The notes beneath the pieces are model-generated. The model was given only the letters and a program-made list of their open reading frames with translations, made no database searches and was not told the DNA's origin. From Monosporascus cannonballus (lineage: Eukaryota > Ascomycota > Sordariomycetes > Xylariales): a stretch of 21,802 nucleotides of DNA. The DNA lies in assembly GCA_004154925.1 (NCBI GenBank), contig QJNS01000731.1, forward strand, positions 1 through 21,802. The letters run 5' to 3'. Position numbers and translations under genes: made by a program. Positions within the stretch are counted from its first letter, which is position 1; every line of letters starts with the position of its first letter. Shown piece by piece: positions 9,054-19,140 of this stretch.

Positions 9054-11816
9054 CTAGAAGAGCACCATAACGGCACAGACAAACGCGACGACCATGACGA
9101 CGCACGCGTTCGAGCTCCCCCCGTTCGTGTTGCCCCAGTACACCCGCGCCGGCTTGACCGCGTCGCCGCCGTCCGAGACGACGGGGACGACCGTCGCCGT
9201 GGCGTTCGGAGCCCCTCCGCCACCGTGATGTCCACCAGTGGCGGTGGCGCTGACGACTCCGCCCGTGGCGCCCGTGACCGTGAACGTCACGTTGCCGAAC
9301 ACGCCCGTCATGGTCACCTCCGTCGCGGCTCCCGAGGCGTCGATCACGGACGGGAAGGCCTCCGTGTTGGTGATGGTGGTGGTGCGGTGCAAAAAGGAGG
9401 CGGTGGTGCCGTTGGAAGGGGCCGACTGGGTCACCGCGGCCGAGGAAATGCACGTAGACGTAGCGGTGGGGTTTCCGACGCTCTCCACGCCCACCCCGGA
9501 GGACGCCGTGGCCGCGAACGTGCTCCAGATCGCGGACACCGCCGTACTGCTGCCGTCAAACGAGGAGACGGGGGCCGTGTAGTACACCGTCGAGTTGACG
9601 CAGCTGGAGGTGGTGCCGCTCCCGATCTCGGTCTCGGACGTCGCGAACGGGACCCCGGTCATCGTCGCGGTGGTATTGGGCGAGATGGAGATCATGGGGA
9701 TCGCCGGCTCCGAGACGGTGGTGGTGATGATGCTCGGGGAGCCGTGGACGATCGTCGATGTCCACGTCGAGACCGACGTCAGGACGTGCGGGGTGGAGGT
9801 CGAAGCAGACTGCATGCTACCCTCGACCGTGAATCCCGCGCCCTCCGAGTAGCTGTACTCACCGCCGCCGCCGCCGACCGCGCCGGTGGAGCTCACGCCC
9901 TGCACCGTGGTCGTGGTGGTTGTGCCGGCGGCGGTATCGCTAGTGAGTTCCGAGAGATAGGCGGTCTCCGTGACTGTCTCGGTCTCGGTGATGGTGGTGG
10001 AGGAGAGGCCGCACGACGCTATCGCGGTGTGCGTCGAGATCTGGGGAACGAAGACGGTCGTCCTGGTGCCCTGGGCCGTCTCGGTCACCGTCACGTGGCT
10101 CCCCGTGGGAGAGCAGCCGCTCTCGATAGTGGCAACGGTGGTCTCGGTGACTACGATAAGACTCAATGACGTAGGGGTGAACGTCACGGTGACGGTCGAT
10201 GCGAATCCCTCGTCGTCCGAGTCCGAGCTAGGCTGCACCGGGACTGTGGAAGTAGTCGCCGTGGACGGAGATGGCGTACGAGGATAAGACACGGATGTGG
10301 AGACGGTGATGGTCGGCAGCTGGGATGTCGTGACCTCGTGGGTGGTGCCTGGGACCTCGGTCGAAATCGACCCGTAACCGCTGGCCGTGACAGCGTCGTT
10401 GCTATAGATGATTGGCCTTGAGCTGATATATGGAAGGGGTAGTTGGGGATACATACCTGACTACAGTGCTAGTGCTCGCAGGCGTCTGAGTGACAACAAC
10501 AGTCGAAGTCCCAGCCGTGGTGGAAGTCTTGGTGGTAAAAATGAAGGTGCTGGTCCGAGTACCGCTTGTGGTAGTACAGTTGCCGCTAGGAGACACCGTG
10601 ATAGTGACCGTGGTACTTCTGGTGCTTCCAACCGCGCGGGTAGAGGCAGTAGGCTCGGTGGCGCCAGACAAGGCCGGGCTGGGCGTGGCAGACGAGATCT
10701 GCACGGGCGGACCACCATACGCCGTACCAGTCGAAGAGGGAGAGGTCCATGAAGTCGCTGTGCCAGCCCCACTCGCGTGGACTGTACTGAGTACCGTGGA
10801 GTTCTGGAAGACGGTGGTCACGAGCCCAGGGCTGGAAATGCTCGACGAAAGGCTCGGAGTGGGATGGACGATCGTGTCATTACCCAAAGTGGCGGAAGCA
10901 GTCGCGGATGTCACGGTGTGAGCCGAGCTCACGAGAGACCCGGTGCTGGTACCCATGATAGGAACAACAGTCCGAGTCACAGTCACACTGAAAGCATTCG
11001 AAGCAGGGTGGCTGAGGGCGCTCGACGACACAGCCGCGGGAACGGTAGACGCGTTGACATGGGTCGCGACCGAAGTGCTCAGGTAGGTGGCCACGGAGGT
11101 GTCGACGATTGTGGCTAGAGACGTGTGGCTCACGACCGAGCCCTCAGGCGTGGAGATAGTTCCAAATGACACGGATTCCTCCGAAGTAGTTGCCGCAGTC
11201 GTCGTCTCGGTGACCTGAGTAGTCTCGGTGGTGGTGGTGGCATGGGCCGAAGAACTAGTGGTAGATTCCTGGACAGCCGTAGACGGATAGCCGGTGTTCA
11301 CAGTGGAGAGCACGGGAAGGGGAATAGTGACGATCGAATGCTCATCTCCGTACGCCTGACGCTTGGCAAGCTCGGGAGTCACGGGAGTGACAACCGGGTC
11401 GACAGAGACAGGGACAGGGTTACCATGAAGAGAAGCCGAAACGGCCAGACCAGAAGACGAAGCATTTCCAAGAAGGTCTCGGGGTCCCATTCCGTGACCT
11501 ATGGGAATTAGCATTGAAAGGGGAGCGCTTCATGAAGGGTTGCGTGCTCACCAGTGGAACTTTTGACGACGCCGAGGGTGATGAAGAACACACCAGCAGC
11601 GGCAAGGAGAGTGAAGAAAACAAAAAGCAGCGAGAAACCGCAAGTTGCCCAGAGTCCGCGCTTCTTCTGGACGGGAGCGTGCGTCCAGGAGGTCTTGATG
11701 TCCGTGCCCTTCACACGAAGAGTACCGTCATCCAACTCGATGTCGATGACGCCGACATTGTTGGGCGGATCGAATTCAGCGTACTTCTCGTAGGAGGTAG
11801 GCATTGTGATGTTCAA
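9054..11816 (-). CDS. Ser/Thr-rich cell-surface protein with N-terminal signal anchor and GPI-like tail
   Basis: The gene has three exons on the minus strand: 11816-11552, 11498-10457 and 10401-9054, giving 884 aa. The introns are 53 and 55 nt, with GTGAGC and GTATGT donors, and the frame is kept. Residues 1-55 are a polar, acidic, presumably cytosolic head without a signal peptide. Residues 56-83 form one hydrophobic helix after a KKR cluster, suggesting a signal anchor with the C-terminus outside. A single Lys-Arg pair (134-135, in ELAKRQAYG) could be a Kex2 site. Residues of about 140-850 are mucin-like: very rich in Ser, Thr, Val and Ala, with several N-glycosylation sequons and few cysteines. 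The last 17 residues are hydrophobic after NTNGGSSN, resembling a GPI signal. A role as wall protein or wall sensor is inferred only from composition. An alternative start is Met5 (11804). No named domain is recognised. The last exon is markedly GC-rich. Confidence 0.75.
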
Positions 11817-12420
11817 GTCGATTGATTCTAGAGACGAGAAGGTTGTTAGTAACCGAAGATAGAAGTTTGAAATGGGTGCTTGGCGTCCCGAACACGAGCC
11901 GCTTTGATTTGATGTTGGAAGAAATGAGAGGGAGAAAAGAAGGCGGCAAGGAGATTTAAGTCAACTGTGGATGAACAGACTGGAGTGAGTCTGCCTCGAA
12001 GCCAGCTTGGTGAAAGAAGGGAGGGGGACAGAGTTGCAACGGCAAGTAGAACCAGGAGTACGGGTGAAGGTTGAAGATCAGGTGTGGTGGTGTTCTATTA
12101 GAGATGGGAAGATGCTGGGGAAGGGGCTTACCAAGTGCCTAGTAGCGTGCTCCAATGAGAAGATCCAAGTCAATAGGATGAAGATATTGGATGAAGGGGT
12201 CACTGCAATGGAGAGAGTGTATCTGGAAAAGAGTGTGATGTTTTTTTGCGAAACGAGTGGATATACCAAGTGTGGGAAGAAGTGTGAAGATGGACGCGTT
12301 TCTGGGAGATAAACAGGGGAAGAAGAGACTCGAGGAAAATTTTCAAAGGCAGAAGTGGGTGGTGAGGTGGTTTGTACCTCGGGATTCGAGGTGGACAAAC
12401 AAAGAGTCGAGGTAGGGTTG
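11817..12420 (-). promoter_or_regulatory. Probable promoter/leader of the surface-protein gene
   Basis: Immediately upstream of the minus-strand start the sequence is strongly purine-rich on the plus strand, which means CT-rich on the sense strand. Long pyrimidine-rich leaders are common upstream of fungal transcription starts. Overlapping open frames of about 100 codons on both strands (12007-12398) look like by-products of this skew. No specific binding site is claimed. Confidence 0.35.
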
Positions 12421-13670
12421 GATAATTACGCGTAATTAATGGGAAAACATGAGATGAAAAGGACCTCGGTGGCCATGTACTCAGTGTGACGTGACGCAAA
12501 GAAATTCGTTTCAACTTACAGACAGGAAAGTGTACAGGTAAAACGAACAATGTCGATATCGTACAATCCCCTTGACGAAATGGCTGGTCGAGATGGAAAG
12601 AGAAAATATGTGATGGGTGGGCCGTTGACTGAGATAAACAGGGCGAGAAGAGTGATTATCTTCCAGCTGGAGTATCTGGGGAAAATAACCACAGTGCAAT
12701 CTCTTACTTGCAGGTGGTCAAGGGGTCCAAGTTATCAAAGTCAAGGCAAAGGGAGTATATGCAGTCCGATACCTAATAGGGGGGAGATAGGAAATTGGGA
12801 TATTCCGCTCCTACAGCAACAATCATACCCTGAGTGTCGTCACTGATCTACCTACGTCGAAGTGCCGTACGAATTCACCATGACCAAACTCTTTCACCAT
12901 GATGAAGAACTATTCAAGCCACCGGGGTTTGGGGGGATGACGGTACGATAATTTATATATTACTTAGTCAACCGGCTTCCTACCAACATAACAAGGATCC
13001 CGAATAAGCTCCAAATGAATTTATAATCCAATACAAATCCCGGTGTCCACTTGACTCGACGAATCTGCTGCCAATCTTGCAGCCCTCGGCTTGGAGGTAG
13101 TTTCAATCAACGGCCAGGATGATGTACGTTCAGTGTAACTCATCCCGGAAATAATATTGTTTGTTTGAATGTTATTGTCTAAGAGATGGTGGGATGTTCT
13201 CCAACAATTTCACATTGACCGCGTAGGAATATTGGACCAGGGACTAGGTGAGAGTGAGGTGATGCTCTTGGATGACACTGCTTATGTAAGGTAAGGCAAG
13301 ATGTGCGACTATGTTAACTAGTGGCAGCACAAGTCAATGGACTAACAGGCATGATGCTGCATACTGGTACAATATCACGATGCTCTTCACTAGGTACGTA
13401 ACTCCTTCTCACGGTTTAGGCTCATCTCGTCTCCTGAGGGCAACCACGAGGCTAGACCTGGAACAAATGTTCCGGCGGTGCGAAAACCATCCATCGAAAG
13501 GGGACGACATAATGAAAAATGATTCGTTGGGGATAATTTGCTTTCGATATCATAGCTAGCAGTGCCTGGCCCTTGACTACGTGACTTCCTAACACGTATT
13601 AGCAACATTGTGAGCTTTTGATATCACACGGGAGCTTGAGATCCACTAGATATTGCACTTCCTAACATGC

Positions 13671-13692
13671 CATGATAGCTAGCACTATCATG
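13671..13692. repeat. Perfect short inverted repeat (8-bp arms, 6-nt loop)
   Basis: The arms CATGATAG and CTATCATG flank the six bases CTAGCA. A related segment, ATCATAGCTAGCAGTG, occurs about 130 bp upstream (around 13548-13563), and TTCCTAACA recurs just before each copy or beside it. This could be a local duplication or a binding palindrome, but in non-coding DNA of this size it may be chance. Confidence 0.4.
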
Positions 13693-15583
13693 TTGACGAT
13701 CTTGGAAGACATCTGGTAGTATCCTATATTTCTCTCTGTGAACGTGTTGTCCTCTTCCCTTATTCTCCAAGCCCCCATGGCCCACCACACTACGCCTACT
13801 ATCATGCCTCATATGAGCATTTATAACCCCTACTATGGTATAACCGACGCCCAACAGATATTACCATCATTTTTTCGCTATAGTGTTGCTAGATCTAGCC
13901 TTAAAAAAACTCCTCCGTAAACCAGAATAGAAGCGGCAATATATATAGACCTCTCATCAGCTAGGCCTTTATGGTACCAAGGCAAAAGCCGGTGAGAAGC
14001 GAGGTCGGCGTGAACATAAAGCTGAGTAGGCGTGGTGCGCACCGGCAATAGGGGAAGAAACTGTCTGCATGTCTGCCTCCAAGTGTCACCTTATAAACAC
14101 TCACCAACCCCTCACAGTCTTTATGAAAAGAGGATACGCTAGGAGGAGCCCAGTCACCTGAACAGTCTAAAGTGCTGGCCACATACCTACTGGCTTCCTC
14201 TGGAGTTTCGGGGGAATGGACTTATTTTACGGACGAAAGCTGCGTATAATATGGCGAAAAGTCCTTCTTCCTTAAGCAAGGCCACAGAAATACACATGGT
14301 TCCGCTCGTTCCCAATTGTCTAAAGTCCAGGAGACCTCCGACAGGCACGATCATGTGCGTGTATAAATCCCACACACGGCTCCTGAACATGCCCTCTCCG
14401 CCAACAACCCCGTTGTCAGATTTATGCTCAACGCCCCTCTTGCTCGAGACCTCGCGGCACCTATGGAACCCTAGAGACGGGATACGCAATACCCCGGCGT
14501 AGTCCCGGCCTCCCCCCTTCCTACATGAGCCGAGCCCGTACTCTGGGATTCGTCCGAGTCGCTTCGTATTGGCTGTATATTCCGGCCAAGGGCCCGTCGA
14601 GGCAGGGCTAACTTTACATGTATGTCCGATCGAGTCTGCTCCGGGGCCTACACCCGTGGGCACAAGAATTGCTAATTATTGATGGGGTCTTACCGTCTTG
14701 GCAGCAGTCTCGTCATAACAACGGCCGTGGTCCAGCCAGGGGAGCCCTGGGGGCGTAGGAGGCATGTCCAAAGCAAAACATACGAAATCCTGGACGAGGC
14801 CTCACCATCCATCCCAGCACGGACACTTACTCGAGCTTAGTATACTATCTATGATATGATATGCGTGCCCAGGCATAATAAACACATGCAAAAGCCCCAT
14901 CGTTCATCCCGCCGGAAAAGCGCACACGACCATATAAAAAAACCATAGTCTCAGGATTAAGTGACCTGTGTAGACATTACCATAACCCACCGACCCGCCC
15001 ATGGCTGTCCAAGAAACACGGCAGCGCACCGCACCATCTACGCCGGATATCTTTATGTACAATAATCAAACATGTACGAACAACAACAGCGACGGGGAAA
15101 GCAACAGATAACAGTGTCCACCCTAAGTGGCAAATTGTCAGTGACGATGGAGAGCACACGCGTGGCAGACCACGCTTGCCTCCTTGCCCACCCGTACACG
15201 CTATAGACCACTTTCCCCCTAGTTCTGATTTGCGGCTCCTGTAGCCGCCTAGCCGAAAGTCGAGGTGTATTAAGAGGCATATGCATCTTGTCGAAAACCC
15301 TTCCCCGTTCATATGGGCAATATAGGAGGCCCAACTCGGGCTATCACTGCACCCTGGATTTTTTTTGACATCGATGTTGGGGATGCTCGCAAATGCTAGG
15401 GATCACCGGAATCTGCGTCCAGAAGTACACCACTCCTCGATAGAAGCGTGATGAGCACATTCTCCACGTGGCGTAGCCTGGTCGTTCCGGGGGCGAAGCT
15501 GGAAAGGCCCGGTGGCTGTGTATCTGCCGCCAGGCCGCCAACTGGAATCCAGAGCGTTACCCCAACATTTCTAGCCGCAGAGT

Positions 15584-15599
15584 GGGGGGGGGGGGGGGG
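15584..15599. repeat. G16 homopolymer
   Basis: Sixteen consecutive G on the plus strand, about 215 bp beyond the SNF5 stop codon. If the SNF5 transcript extends this far, it would appear as C16 in the 3' untranslated region. Its length is likely to be unstable or poorly sequenced. Confidence 0.9.
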
Positions 15600-15814
15600 T
15601 GGATGAACCTAGCAGGTCGTCGCGCCTGTCAACCCTCTGGGCTATGGGAAGAGACCAAGCAATGAGATATTCTATGTCATGCGCCTGTCTGGCCATCTGA
15701 CGATATAGAGGCTCTAAGAGACCGACATCTCGAGTGACGGCGGGCAAATCTAGTATCGAAAAGGAAGGGGGGCTTAGCTGGAGTAGTGGGAGAATGGGAG
15801 CCGGACGCGCCTAA

Positions 15815-18166
15815 CTAAACCGCCGTGCCGCTATTCCGTAACCGCGCCTCCACTTTCTCCTTATGCTGCTTATTTTTGAGGTGCACCTCGAAGTTGGAGG
15901 CCGTCGTGTCCGGCCCGGGCGTATAGAGCTTGCCGGGACAGTCGAGGCACTTGATGCGCGGGAGGAAGTAAAACCGGACATTCGGAGGGACGGCGCCACC
16001 CGCTTGTGGCATGGGGACCTGCGAGCCGGTGTTGATGTCAACGGCCGAGTAGCGCATGAACGCCTCGAATAGGTCGTTCGCGTATATCTCCTCCTGCTTG
16101 AATCTCTCAAGCGCCGAAACGAGCCACGCGGGAGGAGGGGGCTGTGATATGTTGTGAGTACGATGATCAAAACATTGCCATACGGAAAAATTGGACATTC
16201 ACAGGTCATAACGGCTGCTCGAAAAACGAAAGAGGGAGTTCCTTGAGGAGGATGGTGTAGGAAGGAAGGGTCTTACAGGGGTTGGAGCAGGTCCGCCAGT
16301 CGGGGGAGGGGCTTCCACACGGCCAATCTGTCCAGGGGGTATGCCATTGGAAGGGGTTCTCGCCGGGGCAGTGGGCGTCGCGTTAGGAGTAGATGGAGGT
16401 GGCATGCTGTTCGACGTACTCGGCGCTCGAGCGTGGGACAGTGAGGGGGTGCGGTGTCCGGCTGGGGTGCCCTGTTTTATTATCGGCTCCCCTCGGAGTT
16501 GCCTCCGCAGCTTGTCCTTTGCTACTCTCAAAGTTACCCAGTAATGCTGCGGTTCTTCGGTGCCTTCTCTCGTTAGTTCACGCCCGAACCTCCTGGACGT
16601 CCGCGTTTCATGATGATGTATCGTCGCTTCGGGTGTTTCGGAGCGACCGAGATTCGCCATGCGCTGCTGTGCGGCCGAAGCAGCACCCCGCATACCTCTT
16701 GTCCTCGCCGTGCCGCCGACTTGTGAGGCTATAGGCGAGTCTCGTGACGAGTCGTCGCTCTCGTCGGAATCGGAAATGTCGCCATCGCGAGCACCCGGAC
16801 CCCGCTTGCGACCCGTGCCGGGGGCGCCTGCTACACGCTTGTAGAGCCTGCTCTCTTCCACGTCGGTTGCGGCCCCCGGTAACGTCGAAGATACTACGAG
16901 CGTGCGGATAGTCCTCTGCCTCTCCTTCAAGTCCGGCAACGACGGACCGCCTCTCCTGTTGATGGACCTCTTCTGTCGCCTCTGTTCGCGTGAGAATACC
17001 ATCTCATTCTTCTCCAAGTCAGCCTCGCTGAGCTCGTAGAGGTACGGTGCATATTCCTTGGCTTGTTGTTGTGGGCGGAACACAGTCGGCAGTGGGGATG
17101 GGAGAAATGCGGCGACAAGGTCGGGATCCTCAATGGGCCTACCATCGAACGGATGACCTATGCTGTATAAGCTCCGGGTGAAGAGCTGCGTCTGCTCTCG
17201 GATGCAGTGAGCGATGGCGGTCGTGAATTCGCCAGACAGCGCGAGGTCTTTGGCCATGCTGGCAGCGAACTCCTCTGGCGAGTTGAGCGGGTTGTTGATC
17301 TCCCATTCGAACTGGTCCACAAGCGTATGTTGGCCAATGGTGATGTTCAACTTGACCAGTATCCTCATCTCGTCGTTCTTCCAGGCGGAATACGGTAGTT
17401 CCGGATCTAGAGCATCTTCATCGGAAAAGACGAAGGGGTAGAAGTCATTGAGTTGCTCATGAAGCTGCTGGACAACCTGCTCGTAGACTGGCTGCGTAGC
17501 TGGCGGCTTCAATCCCATGTCCTCAACTAATTGGGCAGCGAAGAGTTCTAGGGGAATTATCCTCTCGTGCAGATTCCAGGTGAACGTATCGCGCAACTTG
17601 ATCTTTTCCCAGTCAACGTCCAAGCGCACCGGGACTAGTTCCTCGTGCTGTTCGGCCTGTTGCTTCATGTCTTTCCGTTTCCATTTTAAACCCGGTGTCT
17701 GTCGCTTGCCCGGTCTCGGCTTATGCGCCGGATACAACAATCGCGGCGGACCGCCAGTTTCAGTGCGCCCATTTCCGTAGCCACTATATCCCTCCCCATA
17801 GAGCCTGCTGGGGGGGAACCAGTGTTTGCATTCGCCCCTTAACAGCTTATAGTCTGCAATCTCCTTGTACCGGTGCTTGTTCGTGTCGTTGAGGCGTATC
17901 TTGTCCTCGGCTAGGGCGGCAGAGTGTATATGATCGCGATTTATAGCTTGATCGAGAAGGACGCGGTTGAAGGACTCTTTGTCGCGCACCGTAACGCTGT
18001 TATGGGGCTTTGAATTTGAATCAGAGCCGGGCGCGTCGGGTTTGTCCTTTGGGGAAGATGCGGAGGAGTGGGAGTGCGCATGTTCGGGCTTCGATGTTGA
18101 GGTCGGTGTTGCTGTCGCGCCAGCGCTTGTGCTAGGAGCCGACTCAGAATCTTGCTTGGTGGCCAT
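15815..18166 (-). CDS. SNF5: SNF5/SMARCB1-type subunit of a SWI/SNF chromatin remodeller
   Basis: Two exons on the minus strand, 18166-16277 and 16141-15815, encode 738 aa. The 135-nt intron has a GTAAGA donor and a CACAG acceptor. The protein is a nuclear core subunit of a SWI/SNF-class nucleosome remodeller. The N-terminus (1-60) is Ser/Thr/Pro-rich. A KHWFPPSRLYGEGY stretch and a basic patch (about 148-168) precede the tandem SNF5 repeats at about 177-248 (VPVRLDVDW, LRDTFTWNLHE) and 267-340 (ILVKLNITIG, LVDQFEWEI, SGEFTTAIAHCIREQ). A disordered, phospho-acceptor-rich linker (about 430-630) follows. Exon 2 gives a conserved-looking tail with the pattern C695-X2-C698-X18-H717-X5-H723. The first in-frame ATG is at 18166 (ATCATGGCC context); the frame stays open farther upstream but without an ATG. 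Sfh1 of the RSC complex is the main alternative identity. Confidence 0.93.
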
Positions 18167-18320
18167 GATGAACGGTAATGATTGGCGATGGCCTTGAAGA
18201 ATCACATGAGGCACCTTATGTGCCTTCAAACCCAATTGCGCAAGCGCCTTGAATGGGATGACGAAATAATGATTCCACTATTTCCTGCCTTGCTGTGTCG
18301 GTCTGTCTCCTGATGATACT

Positions 18321-18351
18321 TTACCTACATATGGTATGTACAAGTAGGTAA
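18321..18351. repeat. Inverted repeat TTACCTAC/GTAGGTAA
   Basis: Perfect 8-bp arms at 18321-18328 and 18344-18351 surround a 15-nt spacer that itself contains CATATG. It sits about 155 bp upstream of the SNF5 ATG, so a transcript could carry it as a hairpin or a factor could bind it as a dyad. Function is not known. Confidence 0.6.
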
Positions 18352-18653
18352 GATTGTGCGGTAGTGTTATACTTTCGGTGGTGTACGGGCGGTTCCAGAG
18401 TTCCAAAGGCAGTGCTCAACTTTTGCCGTGGCTGAACTTGAACCTTTTGGAAAGGGCGAAGGCGACGGACAGCAGACAGGCTTGAACGGGACGGGGAAAG
18501 CTGGGGACCCACCGTCGGGGCCCTGTCCTTTGGGGCTGCGCTCACTGGCTGAACCAGCTGGACGCGCTCGCGACATTATCTCTGTTCGAGATCCTCCGTA
18601 GACGGGTCCGGAGGGTTTGAAAGGTGATCCGTGCGTAAGGTGGCTTACATAGT

Positions 18654-18667
18654 ACCTAGTACTAGGT
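18654..18667. repeat. Perfect 14-bp palindrome ACCTAGTACTAGGT
   Basis: An uninterrupted palindrome, followed within 10 bp by a further GGTACC palindrome. It shares the TACCTA/TAGGT word with the inverted repeat about 330 bp away, so both may belong to one family of short dispersed motifs rather than being specific operators. Confidence 0.6.
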
Positions 18668-18720
18668 CCCAGGTACCAGTATCCTAACATGGCATACATC
18701 ATGATTGAACCACTTGGGCA

Positions 18721-19140
18721 CTTTATTATGGATATAGGTGACGCATAAGGTGTAGACTAAAAATAATTTCTATTATAGTCCCTAAGATTTCCATATATAT
18801 TCACCTTTTATGTTTGTGTTGAAGTGACCGCATGCCATATTTTATGCTCAATAATGCTTTCAAGGTAGCAAGAAATATGTGCTTTTTGCTTAAGAAACTT
18901 CAAGGCTGCTCCTTTTGCGCAATGTCCCACCGACAGTAGCAGCTGGCAGCCCGGCTTATAAGCCAATTCCTACGGAAGCCTAACTAAGTTTATAATATAC
19001 CTAGTTCATTTAATGCCCTACATATACTATACTTTATTATAAACATGCCTACTGCAGTAGTGCATTACATATAACTAACTGTATCTCGAAAATGGATTGC
19101 ACACTTAATGCAGTGGTAGTTAACTCGTTTACTCACTCGG
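18721..19140. other. AT-rich, TA-rich block
   Basis: By eye this roughly 400-bp block is far richer in A+T and in TpA steps than the rest of the window, with no open frame of note. It holds a 12-bp palindrome CTACTGCAGTAG (19049-19060). Such blocks in ascomycetes can be decayed repeats altered by repeat-induced point mutation, or simply AT-rich intergenic DNA. No transposon ends or coding remnants are visible. Confidence 0.4.

Larger units (their letters stand above)
12421..15814. other. Gene-poor stretch of about 3.4 kb
   Basis: I find no protein that I recognise and no convincing exon chain. The longest open frame (14187-14663, minus, about 158 codons) begins without an ATG at its 5' end, reads as no known family, and is overlapped by an 83-codon frame on the other strand. 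I see no tRNA, 5S rRNA or transposon ends. The right end must contain the 3' untranslated region of SNF5. It could hold a non-coding transcript or a long upstream regulatory region for the surface-protein gene. Confidence 0.45.
18167..18720. promoter_or_regulatory. SNF5 upstream region
   Basis: This lies directly upstream of the minus-strand SNF5 start and probably holds its promoter and leader. It contains two notable palindromic elements, listed separately, built from TACCTA/TAGGTA words. Open frames here (for example 18367-18702, minus) show no recognisable motif. Confidence 0.35.

Noticed and set aside
8778..10169. A 463-codon plus-strand open frame opposite the surface-protein gene
   Set aside because: Its translation is an Arg/Gly/Asp/His-rich low-complexity string, and it lies antisense to GC-rich Ser/Thr coding sequence, where strong third-position bias removes stops. 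Its first part also runs through simple repeats.
10402..11514. The middle exon region of the surface protein read as a separate 370-aa gene starting at MLIPIGHG
   Set aside because: The first codons are intron sequence ending in CATAG, and the splice joins KSSTG to HGMGPRD in frame. The last residues are likewise read-through into the next intron after a GTATGT donor.
14187..14663. Long minus-strand open frame as a gene
   Set aside because: It has no ATG at its 5' end, no recognisable motif and an overlapping frame on the other strand. Attempts to join it by splicing to the frame at 13961-14182 gave nothing recognisable.
15815..16198. The SNF5 C-terminal exon as an independent 127-aa gene
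   Set aside because: Its first residues come from intron sequence, and the CACAG acceptor at 16142 joins PPPPAWL in frame to the SNF5 linker. The tail fits the fungal SNF5 family.
18572..18606. GTTCGAGATCC as a tRNA T-arm
   Set aside because: The arm would have a 5-nt loop instead of 7, and no D-arm or acceptor stem matches upstream.
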